Shown one piece after another: positions 12,201-20,171 of a stretch of DNA of 64,000 nucleotides. Origin of the DNA: Actinocorallia sp. API 0066 (GTDB lineage Bacteria > Actinomycetota > Actinomycetes > Streptosporangiales > Streptosporangiaceae). How positions within the stretch are numbered: the first letter of the stretch is position 1; the number at the start of each line of letters is the position of its first letter. A program made the position numbers and the translations under genes. Where the stretch lies: NCBI RefSeq assembly GCF_020991275.1, contig NZ_JAJLQY010000012.1:1-64000 (forward strand), given 5' to 3'. The notes below the pieces were generated by a model, which saw only the letters and a program-made list of their open reading frames with translations, ran no database searches and had not been told where the DNA came from.

Positions 12201-12488
12201 CATGGTCTCCAGGCCGTCGGTCCCCTTGATCGCGTCCTCGATCGGCTTGACGACCTGTTCCTCGACGACCTCGGGGGAGGCGCCGGGGTAGACGGCCGTG
12301 ATGAAGACGCCGGGGAAGCTGATGTTGGGCAGCAGCTGCTGCTTCAGCGTCGGGATCGCGTACGCGCCCACGGCGAGCACCGCGAGCGTGATCAACAGGA
12401 CCAGCTTCCGGTGCTTGAGACTGACTCTGGACAACCAGGACACGGGGGAATGCTCGTTTCGCGAGAGTTCGGACAAGACGCTATTCAC
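9291..12488 (-). CDS. RND-superfamily efflux transporter (AcrB/hydrophobe-amphiphile type)
   Basis: A large inner-membrane proton-driven exporter, about 1065 aa, the usual size for AcrB-type proteins. It shows the first transmembrane helix followed by the periplasmic porter pattern (PNISFPGVFITAVYPGASPE), a TM4 motif GRVVDDSIVVLENI with the two Asp used in proton relay, and the second half repeating the fold (AAILIVFLILVAVFGS; PLGVAAMIGLLMLIGIVVTN). A Gly-rich loop (MGGGGGAN) sits in the second porter domain. I use the GTG at 12488; an upstream GTG (12524) and a downstream one (12443) are possible. No membrane-fusion protein is adjacent, as is common in actinobacteria. The NarL-type two-component pair upstream on the same strand may control it. 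Confidence 0.9.
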   Translation of the reverse strand: MNSVLSELSRNEHSPVSWLSRVSLKHRKLVLLITLAVLAVGAYAIPTLKQQLLPNISFPGVFITAVYPGASPEVVEEQVVKPIEDAIKGTDGLETMASVSRQSFATISVGFEFGTDTDRMASDVQQAVNKLSARLPSAVEPQVITGSTGDLIPTLVLAASGSGDQRALAERLQTSVLPRIQAVEGVNEVTVSGERARSVQIVPDAAAMAARGLDPTAITNALATAGKTVPGGQIAQDGKSLSVQIGGPIASLKDVQNLWITPAGPAAGTTATAGPVRLGQIAQVALVDADPSSLTRTNGQDSLGLTITLDRDGSAPDVSEDVLGMLPELERALGQGAELTVIMDLGEPVAASVRGLVEEGALGLIMAVLVIVVFLRSGRSTLVTAVSIPLSLVVALITLKFYDYTLNMLTLGALTMAVGRVVDDSIVVLENIKRHLGYGEEKRQAIMDAVKEVAGAVTSSTATTVAVFLPIATVGGMVGELFGPFSITVTVAMVASLVVSLTIIPVLAYWFLKAPDTGGDVAAFRARVEEEERQGLLQRYYVPVIEWAVKSRKTVLTGAVVILIGTFALAGGLKTSFIGDSEVNSLRVTQTLPVGTDLATTDEAARKVEAVLKNADGVTSYQAVVGEGSGGPMGGGGGANTAGFTVALADDADQETVQEQLEQRLKALPGVGEITIGADTGFGGSSTIQVLVNADDDRALAAGAEQVRTALADLPELKEVTTDLAQSAPQISIRADNVKAARAGLSEIAIAQIVGQAIQGSTVSTVTIDGAETDVVIKSGADKPTSLAQVRNLPIPTAGGVVKLGDIADVARVDGSVERSRLDGERTATVSAAPAGEDLGKASMAVQKALDGLKPPAGVSYTLGGVTADQEDAFVQLGLAILAAILIVFLILVAVFGSIRQTLVLLVSIPFAATGAVVLLLVTGTPLGVAAMIGLLMLIGIVVTNAIVLVDLINTYRERGMSIHEAVIEGGRRRLRPILMTALATIFALIPMALGITGHGGFISKPLAIVVIGGLLSSTLLTLVLIPTLYTMVETRREARQAKKQAAPATPPPTREDTEELAPVS

Positions 12489-12564
12489 TTTGCCGCCGCG
12501 CACGGGGCTCCCGAATCGGAGCACGGCGGGTAGTTCGCCTACCGCGTCCGCGGTATGCGGAGAG

Positions 12565-13227
12565 TCACCGCTCGCCCGGACGGACGAGGCCCGTCTCGTA
12601 GGCGATGACCACGAGCTGGGCCCGGTCGCTGACCCCCAGCTTGGACATCGTGCGGTTGATGTGCGTCTTTACTGTATGTGGGCTCAAGTGAAGTCTGAGC
12701 GAGATGCCGTCGTTGGACAGGCCGCCCGCGACGAGGGAGAGCACCTCACGCTCACGCGGAGTGAGCTCGGCCAGCCGCTCCCGGCCCTCCAGCCAGGGGG
12801 CCGCGGGCGTCTCGCGGAACCGCACGATCAACGCCTTCGTCGCGGCGGGCGACAGCAGCGACTCGCCTGCCGCGACGGTGCGGATCGCGGCGAGCAGCTC
12901 CACCGGCTCGACGCCCTTGCCCAGGAACCCGCTGGCGCCCGCGCGCAGCGCCTCGAACACGTATTCGTCGAGCTCGAACGTAGTGAGGATGAGCACCTTG
13001 CAGGACGGCATGGACTCCTTGAGCTTGCGGGTGGCCTCCAGGCCGTCCATCCCCGGCATCCTGATGTCCATGATCACCAGATCGGCGGCCGTCTCGACCG
13101 CGACCGCCACCGCCTCGCCGCCGTCGGCGGCCTCGCCCACGACCTCCATGCCGGACTCCCGGCTGAGCAGATAGCGCAGGGTGCCGCGCAGGAGCGCCTG
13201 GTCGTCGGCCAGCACCACCTTGATCAT
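12565..13227 (-). CDS. NarL/LuxR-family response regulator
   Basis: A 220-aa DNA-binding response regulator. The receiver domain has the acidic pair in VVLADDQ, the phospho-acceptor Asp in LVIMDIRMPGMDG, and Thr and Lys in LILTTFE and GFLGKG. The LuxR helix-turn-helix follows (LTPREREVLSLVAGGLSNDG, then HTVKTHINRTMSKLG). The ATG at 13227 overlaps the histidine kinase stop by 4 bases, so the two are coupled and form a cognate pair. Targets may include the RND pump encoded immediately downstream. Confidence 0.95.
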   Translation of the reverse strand: MIKVVLADDQALLRGTLRYLLSRESGMEVVGEAADGGEAVAVAVETAADLVIMDIRMPGMDGLEATRKLKESMPSCKVLILTTFELDEYVFEALRAGASGFLGKGVEPVELLAAIRTVAAGESLLSPAATKALIVRFRETPAAPWLEGRERLAELTPREREVLSLVAGGLSNDGISLRLHLSPHTVKTHINRTMSKLGVSDRAQLVVIAYETGLVRPGER

Positions 13228-14387
13228 CGCACCCCCAGGGGAAGTTCCGCCTCGACCCTGAACCCGCCGCCGTCCGCCGGGCCCGCCGCGAGCGCGCCGC
13301 CCACCGCCGCCGCGCGCTCGCGCATGTTGACCAGCCCCCGGCCCGCGCCCTCCCCGGCGCCCGGACCGCCCGTTCCGTCGTCCTCCACCGTGATGCGCAG
13401 CATGTCGGGCGCGTAGCTGAGCCTGACCCTGGCCGCCGCGACGCCCGCGTGCTTGCGCACGTTCGTGAGGGCCTCCTGGATGATCCGGAAACCCGACACG
13501 TTCACCGCCGACGGTAGTGCCCCCGGCGACCCGTCGACGGAGATATCCACAGCCATTCCTGCCCGTTCGAACGCTTTGGCCATTTCGTCCAGGCGATCGA
13601 GTCCCGGCACCGGGCTGCGCGGCGTCTCCGCCTCCTCCTCGCGGTCGCCGAGCAGCCCGACGATCGCCCGCAACTCGGTCAGCGCCTCCCGCGAGTCGTC
13701 CTTGATGTGCGCGAGCACCTCGGCGACCCGTCCCGAAGCCTCGTTGAGATGCAGCGTCACCGCCGCCTGCGCGTTGATCAGCGTGAGCTGGTGCGCGACG
13801 ACGTCGTGCAGCTCGCGCGCGATCCGCATGCGCTCCTCGGCGACCCGGCGCGCCGCCACCTCGTCCCTGGTCCGCTCGGCCCGCGCCGCCCGCTCCTCCA
13901 GGGCCGCCACGTAGGCGCGGCGGGTGCGGACCGCGTCGCCCAGGGCCACCGCGAGCGCCACGCCGGTGCAGATCCCGAGCAGTTGCCGCTCCCACTCCCA
14001 GCTGCCCTCCAGGACGACGAACGAGATCGTCCACAGGGCGGTGCAGCCGCCCGCCGTCCAGCCCTTCAGCCGGTCGGTGCGCAGCGCGACCCCGTAGAGC
14101 GCCACCTGGACGGGCAGGGCGAGCAGCTCCCCTCCGGGCCAGACCTGGTGGACGGTGGACACCGCCGTCACCGCGACGAGCACGCCGACGGGCCAGCGGT
14201 CGCGGAAGAACAGCGGCAGGCTCGCCAGGGCCGCGAACACGTAGTTCGCGGGCACGAGCTCCCGCTGCTGGCCGTGGGGGTCCACCTGGAGCAGCATCAG
14301 CGAGATCGCGAAGACGGCGAGGCACAGCGCCGCGCCGACCAGCGCCGGACGCCCGCGCCACCAGCGGCGCCACCTCGGAAACCACAC
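13224..14387 (-). CDS. NarL/DesK-family sensor histidine kinase
   Basis: A 387-aa membrane kinase starting with GTG at 14387. Four to five hydrophobic helices fill the first about 145 residues, with no large extracytoplasmic domain, as in DesK-type kinases that sense the membrane or ligands within it. The HisKA_3 motif is RIARELHDVVAHQLT with the phospho-His. The HATPase domain has ALTNVRKHAG, VEDDGTGG and GRGLVNMRERA. It shares the ATGA overlap with the response regulator downstream. Confidence 0.94.
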   Translation of the reverse strand: MWFPRWRRWWRGRPALVGAALCLAVFAISLMLLQVDPHGQQRELVPANYVFAALASLPLFFRDRWPVGVLVAVTAVSTVHQVWPGGELLALPVQVALYGVALRTDRLKGWTAGGCTALWTISFVVLEGSWEWERQLLGICTGVALAVALGDAVRTRRAYVAALEERAARAERTRDEVAARRVAEERMRIARELHDVVAHQLTLINAQAAVTLHLNEASGRVAEVLAHIKDDSREALTELRAIVGLLGDREEEAETPRSPVPGLDRLDEMAKAFERAGMAVDISVDGSPGALPSAVNVSGFRIIQEALTNVRKHAGVAAARVRLSYAPDMLRITVEDDGTGGPGAGEGAGRGLVNMRERAAAVGGALAAGPADGGGFRVEAELPLGVR

Positions 14388-14589
14388 ACGACCACGGTAA
14401 GCGACGACTCACCAGGAAATGGACGAACCGCCCACCGCCGCTCGGTCGCCCACCCATTTCGGAACGTGCCAGGACGGCCTCCGAGAGGGCAGGTCGTTTC
14501 GCCGATGCCCCGCCCACCCCCGCCACCACAGACTTCCTCGCAACGCCCGCGGCATCCGCCCCGCCGCGGTGCCCGAGAGGAGTCCCCCC

Positions 14590-15462
14590 ATGTTCCGCAA
14601 GCACCTGGACGCCCTGCGCCTGCTCCCGGCCGCGGTGGCCGTCGCGGCCATCAGCGTCTTCGCGGCGGCGCCCGCTCACGCGGCCAACCCCTACGAGCGC
14701 GGCCCGGCGCCCACCAACGCGAGCATCGAAGCCACCCGTGGCTCGTTCGCCACGTCGGAGACGTCGGTGTCGAGCCTGGTCGTCAGCGGCTTCGGCGGAG
14801 GCACGATCTACTACCCGACCTCGACCAGCGCCGGAACCTTCGGCGCCGTCGTGATCTCGCCCGGCTTCACCGCCTACCAGTCGAGCATCGCCTGGCTCGG
14901 GCCCCGCCTCGCCTCCCAGGGCTTCGTGATCTTCACGATCGACACGAACACCACACTGGACCAGCCCGACAGCCGCGGCCGCCAGCTCCTCGCCGCCGCC
15001 GACTACCTGACGCAGCGCAGCTCCGTCCGCACCCGCATCGACACCACCCGCGTCGCCCTCATGGGCCACTCCATGGGCGGAGGCGGCGTCCTGGAGGCGA
15101 TCAAGACCAGGCCGTCCATCAAGGCGGGCATCCCGCTGACCCCGTGGAACCTGACCAAGAACTGGTCCGGCAACCGCGTGCCCACCCTGATCATCGGCGC
15201 CGAGTCCGACAGCGTCGCGCCGGTCTCCAGCCACTCCGAGCCCTTCTACACGAGCCTTCCGTCGACCCCCGACAAGGCGTACCTGGAGCTGAACAACGCG
15301 AGCCACTTCGCGCCGAACAGCTCCAACACCACCATCGCCAAGTACTCCATCTCCTGGCTGAAGCGCTTCGTGGACAACGACACCCGCTACACGCAGTTCC
15401 TCTGCCCCGGCCCGTCCCGCAGCACCCTCGTCGAGGAGTACCGCAACAGCTGCCCGCTCTGA
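14590..15462 (+). CDS. Secreted cutinase / polyester (PET) hydrolase-like alpha/beta hydrolase
   Basis: A 290-aa secreted serine hydrolase. The ATG at 14590 has AGGAG 7-8 bases upstream. A 31-residue signal peptide ends AHA and the mature enzyme begins ANPYERGP, the same start as Thermobifida cutinases. Ser161 (GHSMGGG), Asp207 (GAESDSV) and His239 (NASHFAPN) correspond, after removing 31 residues, to S130-D176-H208, the numbering of TfCut2. The family motif TTLDQPDSR, the TPWNLTKNW subsite and two C-terminal Cys (LCPGP...SCP) for a disulfide are present. The oxyanion position reads SPGFTA (Phe where TfCut2 has Tyr) and the residue aligned to calcium ligand D204 is Asn. Expected substrates are cutin, aliphatic polyesters and perhaps PET. 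Confidence 0.95.
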   Translation: MFRKHLDALRLLPAAVAVAAISVFAAAPAHAANPYERGPAPTNASIEATRGSFATSETSVSSLVVSGFGGGTIYYPTSTSAGTFGAVVISPGFTAYQSSIAWLGPRLASQGFVIFTIDTNTTLDQPDSRGRQLLAAADYLTQRSSVRTRIDTTRVALMGHSMGGGGVLEAIKTRPSIKAGIPLTPWNLTKNWSGNRVPTLIIGAESDSVAPVSSHSEPFYTSLPSTPDKAYLELNNASHFAPNSSNTTIAKYSISWLKRFVDNDTRYTQFLCPGPSRSTLVEEYRNSCPL

Positions 15463-15505
15463 TCGTCGCGGCTCCGCCCCGACGTGATCGGGCGCTCGCG
15501 AGCCC

Positions 15506-15548
15506 GGCGCCCACCCCCGCGGCCCTGGCGGCCTCCGGGGTGGGCGCC
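15506..15548 (+). terminator. Terminator of cutinase gene
   Basis: A 12-bp perfect stem (GGCGCCCACCCC with GGGGTGGGCGCC) and a 19-base loop begin 44 bases after the cutinase stop. There is no T-run, which is common in high-GC actinomycetes. Confidence 0.65.
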
Positions 15549-15591
15549 GGGGCGCCTGATCCGGGTGGGGGCCGTTCCGGGTCCCCGGTGT

Positions 15592-15620
15592 GATCCCTCC
15601 TGGCGTAGCCGGGAGGGATC
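15592..15620. terminator. Second inverted repeat between convergent genes
   Basis: GATCCCTCC and GGAGGGATC form a 9-bp stem around an 11-base loop between the cutinase and the convergent membrane-protein gene. It could end either transcript. Confidence 0.5.
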
Positions 15621-15643
15621 GCCGGTGTTCTGCGGCTACCGGG

Positions 15644-16120
15644 TCAGCGGCGGGCCCAGCGGTCGCAGCGCCAGGCGCCGTCGAGGCGGACGACCTCGCC
15701 TGACGGGGACGTGAAGGGCGCGTCCGTCAGCCGGACCGTCCGAGTGTCCAGGTCGACGGACACGCCGGTGGCCTCCCGGTTCTGGAATAGCCCGGGGGTC
15801 CACAGGAGGGCGCTCGGCGGGGAGCCGTCGTCGTAGGAGATGAGGAGGGTCTTGTGGACTTCGCCGTCCCGGTAGGTGGACGCCTCCAGGCGGATGGACC
15901 GCCCCGAGCGACGACAGGTGACCTCGGCCTTGCCGAACTCCTCCTGGACAGCCCCCGACACGCGGATATCGACCTGCTTCTGCGCCACGTGAAAGGGCGC
16001 GTCCTCCCTCTGGAACCATCCCGCCTCCGCAAGGGCACCGAATCCAAGGAGACCCGCCACCATCACACCCGCCGCCACGAGCTGTCCTCGGTGCCCCACA
16101 GCGCCCCATCCCTTCCCCAC
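15644..16120 (-). CDS. Hypothetical membrane-anchored or secreted protein
   Basis: A 158-aa protein I do not recognise. I chose the GTG at 16120 because GGAGAAGA lies directly upstream; the frame stays open for 40 more codons but without a ribosome site. A single hydrophobic segment (LVAAGVMVAGLLGFGALAEA, residues about 13-32) is a signal anchor. The rest is a polar, probably extracytoplasmic domain with two Cys (VTCRRSG and AWRCDRW) and beta-strand-like pattern, ending in WARR. It converges on the cutinase gene. No function is proposed. Confidence 0.7.
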   Translation of the reverse strand: MGKGWGAVGHRGQLVAAGVMVAGLLGFGALAEAGWFQREDAPFHVAQKQVDIRVSGAVQEEFGKAEVTCRRSGRSIRLEASTYRDGEVHKTLLISYDDGSPPSALLWTPGLFQNREATGVSVDLDTRTVRLTDAPFTSPSGEVVRLDGAWRCDRWARR

Positions 16121-16244
16121 TCTTCTCCACCGTGTCCGACGAGCACAAAAGCCACCTGGTTCAGGAGGCCCGCCCCGACGGCGGACGCCTGGGACTCCGT
16201 GGACAGCGCCGTCCCCGCCCGACCACCCTCCCGGGGGGAACAAA

Positions 16245-16275
16245 ACCGGCGCGTCCCCTTACGGGACGCGCCGGT
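16245..16275 (-). terminator. Terminator of the GT2 / small membrane protein operon
   Basis: A 13-bp perfect stem (ACCGGCGCGTCCC with its complement) and a 5-base loop. On the minus strand it runs into TTTTG, so it ends leftward transcripts from the glycosyltransferase operon. The rest of the 16121-16412 gap shows no gene. Confidence 0.8.
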
Positions 16276-16412
16276 CTTCGTGCGGGGGGCGCCGCCTGTG
16301 ACCGGAGGCTCCGGTAGCCCCGATCACAGAAGGTCGCCCAGTGAGCGTCGCCTTGTCGTCGCCATGCTCGTCATCTGCCCGGATCGCCCGTAGGACGGCG
16401 ACGGCGACGGCC

Positions 16413-16577
16413 TCAGGCGCCGCGCTTGGGCAGGATCCGCTTCACCGCCAGGCAGGCCGACACGAGCGTGAAGGTCGCCAGGCCGATCCACACGGCCTGC
16501 AGGCCGATGAAGGGAGCGGACGCGGCGGCGCCTCCGGCACCGGCCGCGATGCTCCCCAGGGGGGCGTTGTTGTACAT
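16413..16577 (-). CDS. 54-aa membrane peptide coupled to GT2
   Basis: A short gene starting 2 bases after the glycosyltransferase stop, with a purine-rich site (AAAGAGAGAAAG) inside the end of that gene. The peptide begins MYNNAPLGS, continues with an Ala/Gly-rich stretch, and has one transmembrane helix (VWIGLATFTLVSACLAV) followed by a basic tail KRILPKRGA. This looks like a small single-pass accessory subunit, perhaps stabilising the synthase. No homologue is recalled. Confidence 0.7.
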   Translation of the reverse strand: MYNNAPLGSIAAGAGGAAASAPFIGLQAVWIGLATFTLVSACLAVKRILPKRGA

Positions 16578-16579
16578 CG

Positions 16580-18115
16580 TCACCACTTTCTCTCTTTACT
16601 GAGGGCGGCTTCCCAGAACGCTTTCGCCTGGGCCACCTGGAGGAAGACGTCGAAGACCATCTCGATCCAGATGGTCGCGGCGATCGCCATCTGGACCGGG
16701 CCCCGCTGGCGCACCGAGACGACGCGCTCGACCATGAAGACCACGGTCACGCCGAGCCAGAGCGGATGCAGGTGGAACTCGCCGACCGCCACCGCGTACG
16801 CGAGCGTGACCAGATAGGTCATGATCACGATGATCCCGATGAGGGAGAGCGCCTGACGTCCCCAGTAGGGACGGGTCACCGGCGTCCACCCGTAGTCCAC
16901 GAGGTTCTCCAGCGCCCCGCGCTTCCAGCGGAGCCGCTGCCGGAACAGGTCGCCCCACGTGAGCATGACCTCGGTGGTGAGGGTGCACTCCGGCGGGCAC
17001 AGGATCCTGAACCCCATGTGGAGGATCGCCAGGGTGAGCTCGTTGTCCTCGGTGAGCACGCGCACGTCGTAGACGGTCGGCTTGCCCGGGAGGTCGCCCT
17101 TGCGCCGCGTCTCGACGACCTCGTGCAGCACCCCCGCGCGGAACAGCGTCGCCGTCCCCGTGAGCACGAGGGCCTGGCCGTCCAGCCTGCGGACGTCGCG
17201 CGCGTAGCGGGCGTACTCGTTGCGCTGGAACATGCCGACGAGGCCGCCGCCCGGCTTGCCGGTGAACGTCCCGCCGATCGCCGCGTAGTCGCCCGAGGCC
17301 AGATACTCCACGCCGTAGTGGATGAACCCGGCGTCGAGGGAGGAGTCCGCGTCCATCACCATGATCACGTCATGGTCGTCGCAGACGTCCAGAAGCCGGT
17401 CGAGCACCTGGTTCAGCGCGCCCGCCTTCTTGTGTGGATTGTCCCTGGTCTCGACGATCTCCGCGCCGAGCAGGTGCGCGAGCGCGGCGGTCTTGTCGGT
17501 GCAGTTGTCGGCGATGACCACGATGTGGTCCGGCGGCCGCATCTGTCCCCGCAGCGAGGCGATCGTCTCGGTGATCTGCTTGACCTCGTTGTGCGCGGGG
17601 ATCAGCACCGTCACGCGCAGCGCCGCCGGATCCATCCGCGGCAGGTCGCGCTTGCCGTCACCCGTGTGCCGCTTGCGGCGGCGCTGAGGCGGCGGAGGGG
17701 CCGTCGCGACGCGGGGCCGCGAGCCGGTCGGCGGCGGCGCGCTCCGCGGCGCCACCGGGACGTCCTGGCGGCCGGGGGCGAACCCCGTGCGTCCCGGGGT
17801 CCCGGTCCCGGGCGGCGACTGCGGGCGCCGGGGTGCGACCGGCACGGAGGGTGGCGGCGCCCCGGCGGGCCGCGGGCTCTGGAACGGCGGCCTACGCGGC
17901 GGTGCCGGGGGAGGGGCGCCCCACGCCGCAGGGCTGGGCCCTTTGCGCAGCTCCGGAGGGATATGCGCCCGCGCGGGCGTGGACCGCACGGGGACGAACC
18001 CCTCGGGCCGCGTCACCAGCGGGTCGCCGTCGAATCTCCGGTCGATCTGCGGCACCCAGGTGGAGATCGGCTGGGGCGTCGGATACCCGCCGGGGGTCGG
18101 TTCGTCCGCGGACAT
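16580..18115 (-). CDS. Processive family 2 glycosyltransferase (cellulose/chitin/PNAG synthase-like)
   Basis: A 511-aa membrane glycosyltransferase. The first about 165 residues are Pro/Arg-rich and probably disordered in the cytoplasm. The GT2 core then shows VLIPAHNE, IADNCTDKT, MDADSSLD (D-x-D), TEDNEL (catalytic acid region) and the processive signature RQRLRW (QxxRW). Three or more transmembrane helices follow (IIVIMTYLVTLAYAVAV; WLGVTVVFMVERVV; IWIEMVFDVFL). These features suit synthesis and export of a beta-linked homopolymer. A divergent GH16 glucanase and a NodB deacetylase next door support an extracellular polysaccharide pathway. The product is unknown. Confidence 0.88.
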   Translation of the reverse strand: MSADEPTPGGYPTPQPISTWVPQIDRRFDGDPLVTRPEGFVPVRSTPARAHIPPELRKGPSPAAWGAPPPAPPRRPPFQSPRPAGAPPPSVPVAPRRPQSPPGTGTPGRTGFAPGRQDVPVAPRSAPPPTGSRPRVATAPPPPQRRRKRHTGDGKRDLPRMDPAALRVTVLIPAHNEVKQITETIASLRGQMRPPDHIVVIADNCTDKTAALAHLLGAEIVETRDNPHKKAGALNQVLDRLLDVCDDHDVIMVMDADSSLDAGFIHYGVEYLASGDYAAIGGTFTGKPGGGLVGMFQRNEYARYARDVRRLDGQALVLTGTATLFRAGVLHEVVETRRKGDLPGKPTVYDVRVLTEDNELTLAILHMGFRILCPPECTLTTEVMLTWGDLFRQRLRWKRGALENLVDYGWTPVTRPYWGRQALSLIGIIVIMTYLVTLAYAVAVGEFHLHPLWLGVTVVFMVERVVSVRQRGPVQMAIAATIWIEMVFDVFLQVAQAKAFWEAALSKERKW

Positions 18116-18313
18116 CGCGCATCAAGCTCCATCACCATCACTTCGGGGAGCACGAGCCCCAGCAGGCAGTATCGTACGTTCTCTGGAAAACCGGCTGTTT
18201 CACCAGGAAATCGTCGCGCAGCCGTTATGTGAGGTCACAGGGCGGTTGACGGATGATTCCTCCCCGTTCATCCGATCGGCGCGCGCCCCGACCCCGGCCC
18301 CTCAGGAAACGAC

Positions 18314-19216
18314 GTGAGACAAGCCCTCCGCACCCTCGGAATGTTCGTTCTTGTAGCGGTCTGCTTCACCGTGGCCGTGGTCATCAATCTGGGGCCGCCC
18401 GCCTGGATGCGCGGCCTCTGGGAGAAGGAGGCGGCGGCCCCGGTCGAGCACCCGGTGCTCGGCCCGGAGGACGTCGCCAGGGCCGACCGCCCGGACGGCC
18501 TGCGCCTGGTGTGGCGCGAGGAGTTCACCGGCCCCCGGGGCGCCAAGCCGGACCCGGCGCGGTGGAACATCGAGACGACCACGCCCGACACCGGCGAGAT
18601 CGAGCGGAACAGCCGCAGGAACGTCGCCCTGGACGGCAAGGGCAGGCTCGTCATCACGGCGCGCAAGACGGCCGCCGGGAAGCACACCTCCGCGCGCATC
18701 ACCACCGAGGGCAAGTTCGAACCCACCTACGGCAGGATCACCGCGCGCATCAAGACGCCCAACGGACGCGGCCTGTGGCCCGCCTTCTGGCTGCTGGGCG
18801 GCGACCACCGTGAGAACCCGTGGCCCGCCTGCGGCGAGATCGACATCATGGAGCGGCGCGGCGACCTCATCGACAGGTACTACGCCACCGTCCAGGGGCC
18901 CGGCTACTCGGGCGTCGGCATCAGCAGGCAGTACTCACCGGGCCCTGGCACCGACTTCTCAGCGCGCTTCCACGTCTTCAGCCTCGACTGGACGCCTGAC
19001 GCGCTCACCTTCATGATCGACGGCTACGTCGTGCACACCGTCGCCCGCGCGACGATCCCGGGCGAGTGGGTGTTCGACCACCCGTTCTTCGTCGTCCTCA
19101 ACCTGGCGGTGGGCGGCCCCTTCCCCGGCGACCCCGACGCCGAGACGCCGTTTCCCGCACGCATGGTCGTGGACTACGTCCGCGCTTACGCCCTGCCTTC
19201 TGACACCGCGTCGTGA
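18314..19216 (+). CDS. Secreted GH16 family glycoside hydrolase
   Basis: A 300-aa beta-glucanase-like enzyme starting with GTG at 18314 after a GGAAAC site. An N-terminal signal anchor (FVLVAVCFTVAVVINLG) directs it outside. The catalytic GH16 motif is GEIDIMER (E-x-D-x-x-E). Typical flanking segments are present: REEFTG, ITTEGKFEPTYGRITARIK, GLWPAFWLLG and FFVVLNLAVGG. Expected cleavage is of beta-1,3 or mixed-linked glucans, but GH16 also includes other specificities. Placement opposite a polysaccharide synthase suggests a trimming or release role. Confidence 0.9.
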   Translation: MRQALRTLGMFVLVAVCFTVAVVINLGPPAWMRGLWEKEAAAPVEHPVLGPEDVARADRPDGLRLVWREEFTGPRGAKPDPARWNIETTTPDTGEIERNSRRNVALDGKGRLVITARKTAAGKHTSARITTEGKFEPTYGRITARIKTPNGRGLWPAFWLLGGDHRENPWPACGEIDIMERRGDLIDRYYATVQGPGYSGVGISRQYSPGPGTDFSARFHVFSLDWTPDALTFMIDGYVVHTVARATIPGEWVFDHPFFVVLNLAVGGPFPGDPDAETPFPARMVVDYVRAYALPSDTAS

Positions 19217-19345
19217 CTGCATCGTTCCCTTGCCGGTGAGGTGACGCCGTCGGCGCGAGGGCTACGATCAGCGCAGCCGGTCGCCGCCTCCCTCGGGCTG
19301 GGACGCGCCGACCGCCCCTTCGGCTTACGCACCTTCAGGATTCCC

Positions 19346-20083
19346 ATGTCGCCTCGTCCCCCGGGCTCCCGACGCGGCCGCCGCCGCCTCACCGCCTGCG
19401 TTCTCGCCCTGACCACGGCGCTCGCCACCGTGGCCTCCCCTTCGACGTCAGCCTCCGCCGACGAACCCTGTGCCAACGGCTTCGTCGCCATCTCCTTCGA
19501 CGACGGCCCTTCGGAGCTCACTCCCGACTACGTCCAGGCGCTCTACGACGCGGGATGGGTCCGCGCCACGTTCTTCCTCACCGGCGCGCACGCCCTGGAG
19601 TACCCCGAGCACGTCGACCTGCTCGCGCAGTACGGGCACTGGATCGGCAACCACAGCTTCTCCCACCCGTTCCTGGACGAACTGGACAGCACCGACGCGT
19701 TCAACGAACTGCTCGGCACCAACCAGATCCTGCTCTCCCAGACCGGGGTGGCCCCCACTCTGTTCCGGCCCCCGTACGGGCGTACCAACGCCGCCATCCG
19801 CGCGCACGCCACCACGCTCGGCATGACCGAGGCCCTGTGGACCGCCGACTCCTACGACTACAACGGCGTCACCGCCGAGGAGATCGTGGACAACGCCCTG
19901 GAGGTCGAGCCCGGCGGCATCATCCTGCTCCACGAGGGCTACGAGACCACGCTCGCGGCGATTCCCGACATCGTCTCCGGGCTCGCCGACCGCGGCATCT
20001 GCGCGGGCAAGATCGTTCCCACGACGACGCCGGTCGAGGCGTGGCCCGGCACGTACCACTACGCCGAGGCCGCCCACTGGTAG
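19346..20083 (+). CDS. Secreted polysaccharide deacetylase (NodB/CE4)
   Basis: A 245-aa metal-dependent deacetylase. The ATG at 19346 has CAGGA 5-6 bases upstream and is followed by a basic signal peptide (RRGRRRLTACVLALTTALA) ending at SASA. CE4 motifs appear in order: ISFDDGP (motif 1), NHSFSHP (metal-binding His pair), FRPPYGR (motif 3), LWTADSYDY and ILLHEGY (motif 5, with HE in place of the more usual HD). Substrates would be N-acetylated glycans such as peptidoglycan, chitin or PNAG. It lies 129 bp downstream of the GH16 gene on the same strand. Confidence 0.9.
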   Translation: MSPRPPGSRRGRRRLTACVLALTTALATVASPSTSASADEPCANGFVAISFDDGPSELTPDYVQALYDAGWVRATFFLTGAHALEYPEHVDLLAQYGHWIGNHSFSHPFLDELDSTDAFNELLGTNQILLSQTGVAPTLFRPPYGRTNAAIRAHATTLGMTEALWTADSYDYNGVTAEEIVDNALEVEPGGIILLHEGYETTLAAIPDIVSGLADRGICAGKIVPTTTPVEAWPGTYHYAEAAHW

Positions 20084-20091
20084 GACCCCTG

Positions 20092-20125
20092 AGCGCGGGC
20101 GACGGGCACACCCGTCGCCCGCGCT
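20092..20125 (+). terminator. Terminator after deacetylase gene
   Basis: A perfect 15-bp stem (AGCGCGGGCGACGGG and its complement) with a 4-base loop starts 9 bases after the deacetylase stop. Confidence 0.85.
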
Positions 20126-20171
20126 GCTGTCGTGGACGTGCTTGAGGGGCGCGTTAGCCGTGTCGTCTGCC

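Noticed and set aside
9492-12533. Rightward open frame of about 1013 codons opposite the RND gene
   Set aside because: The product is a His/Arg/Asp-rich string with no motif, the mirror of a GC3-rich membrane protein gene.
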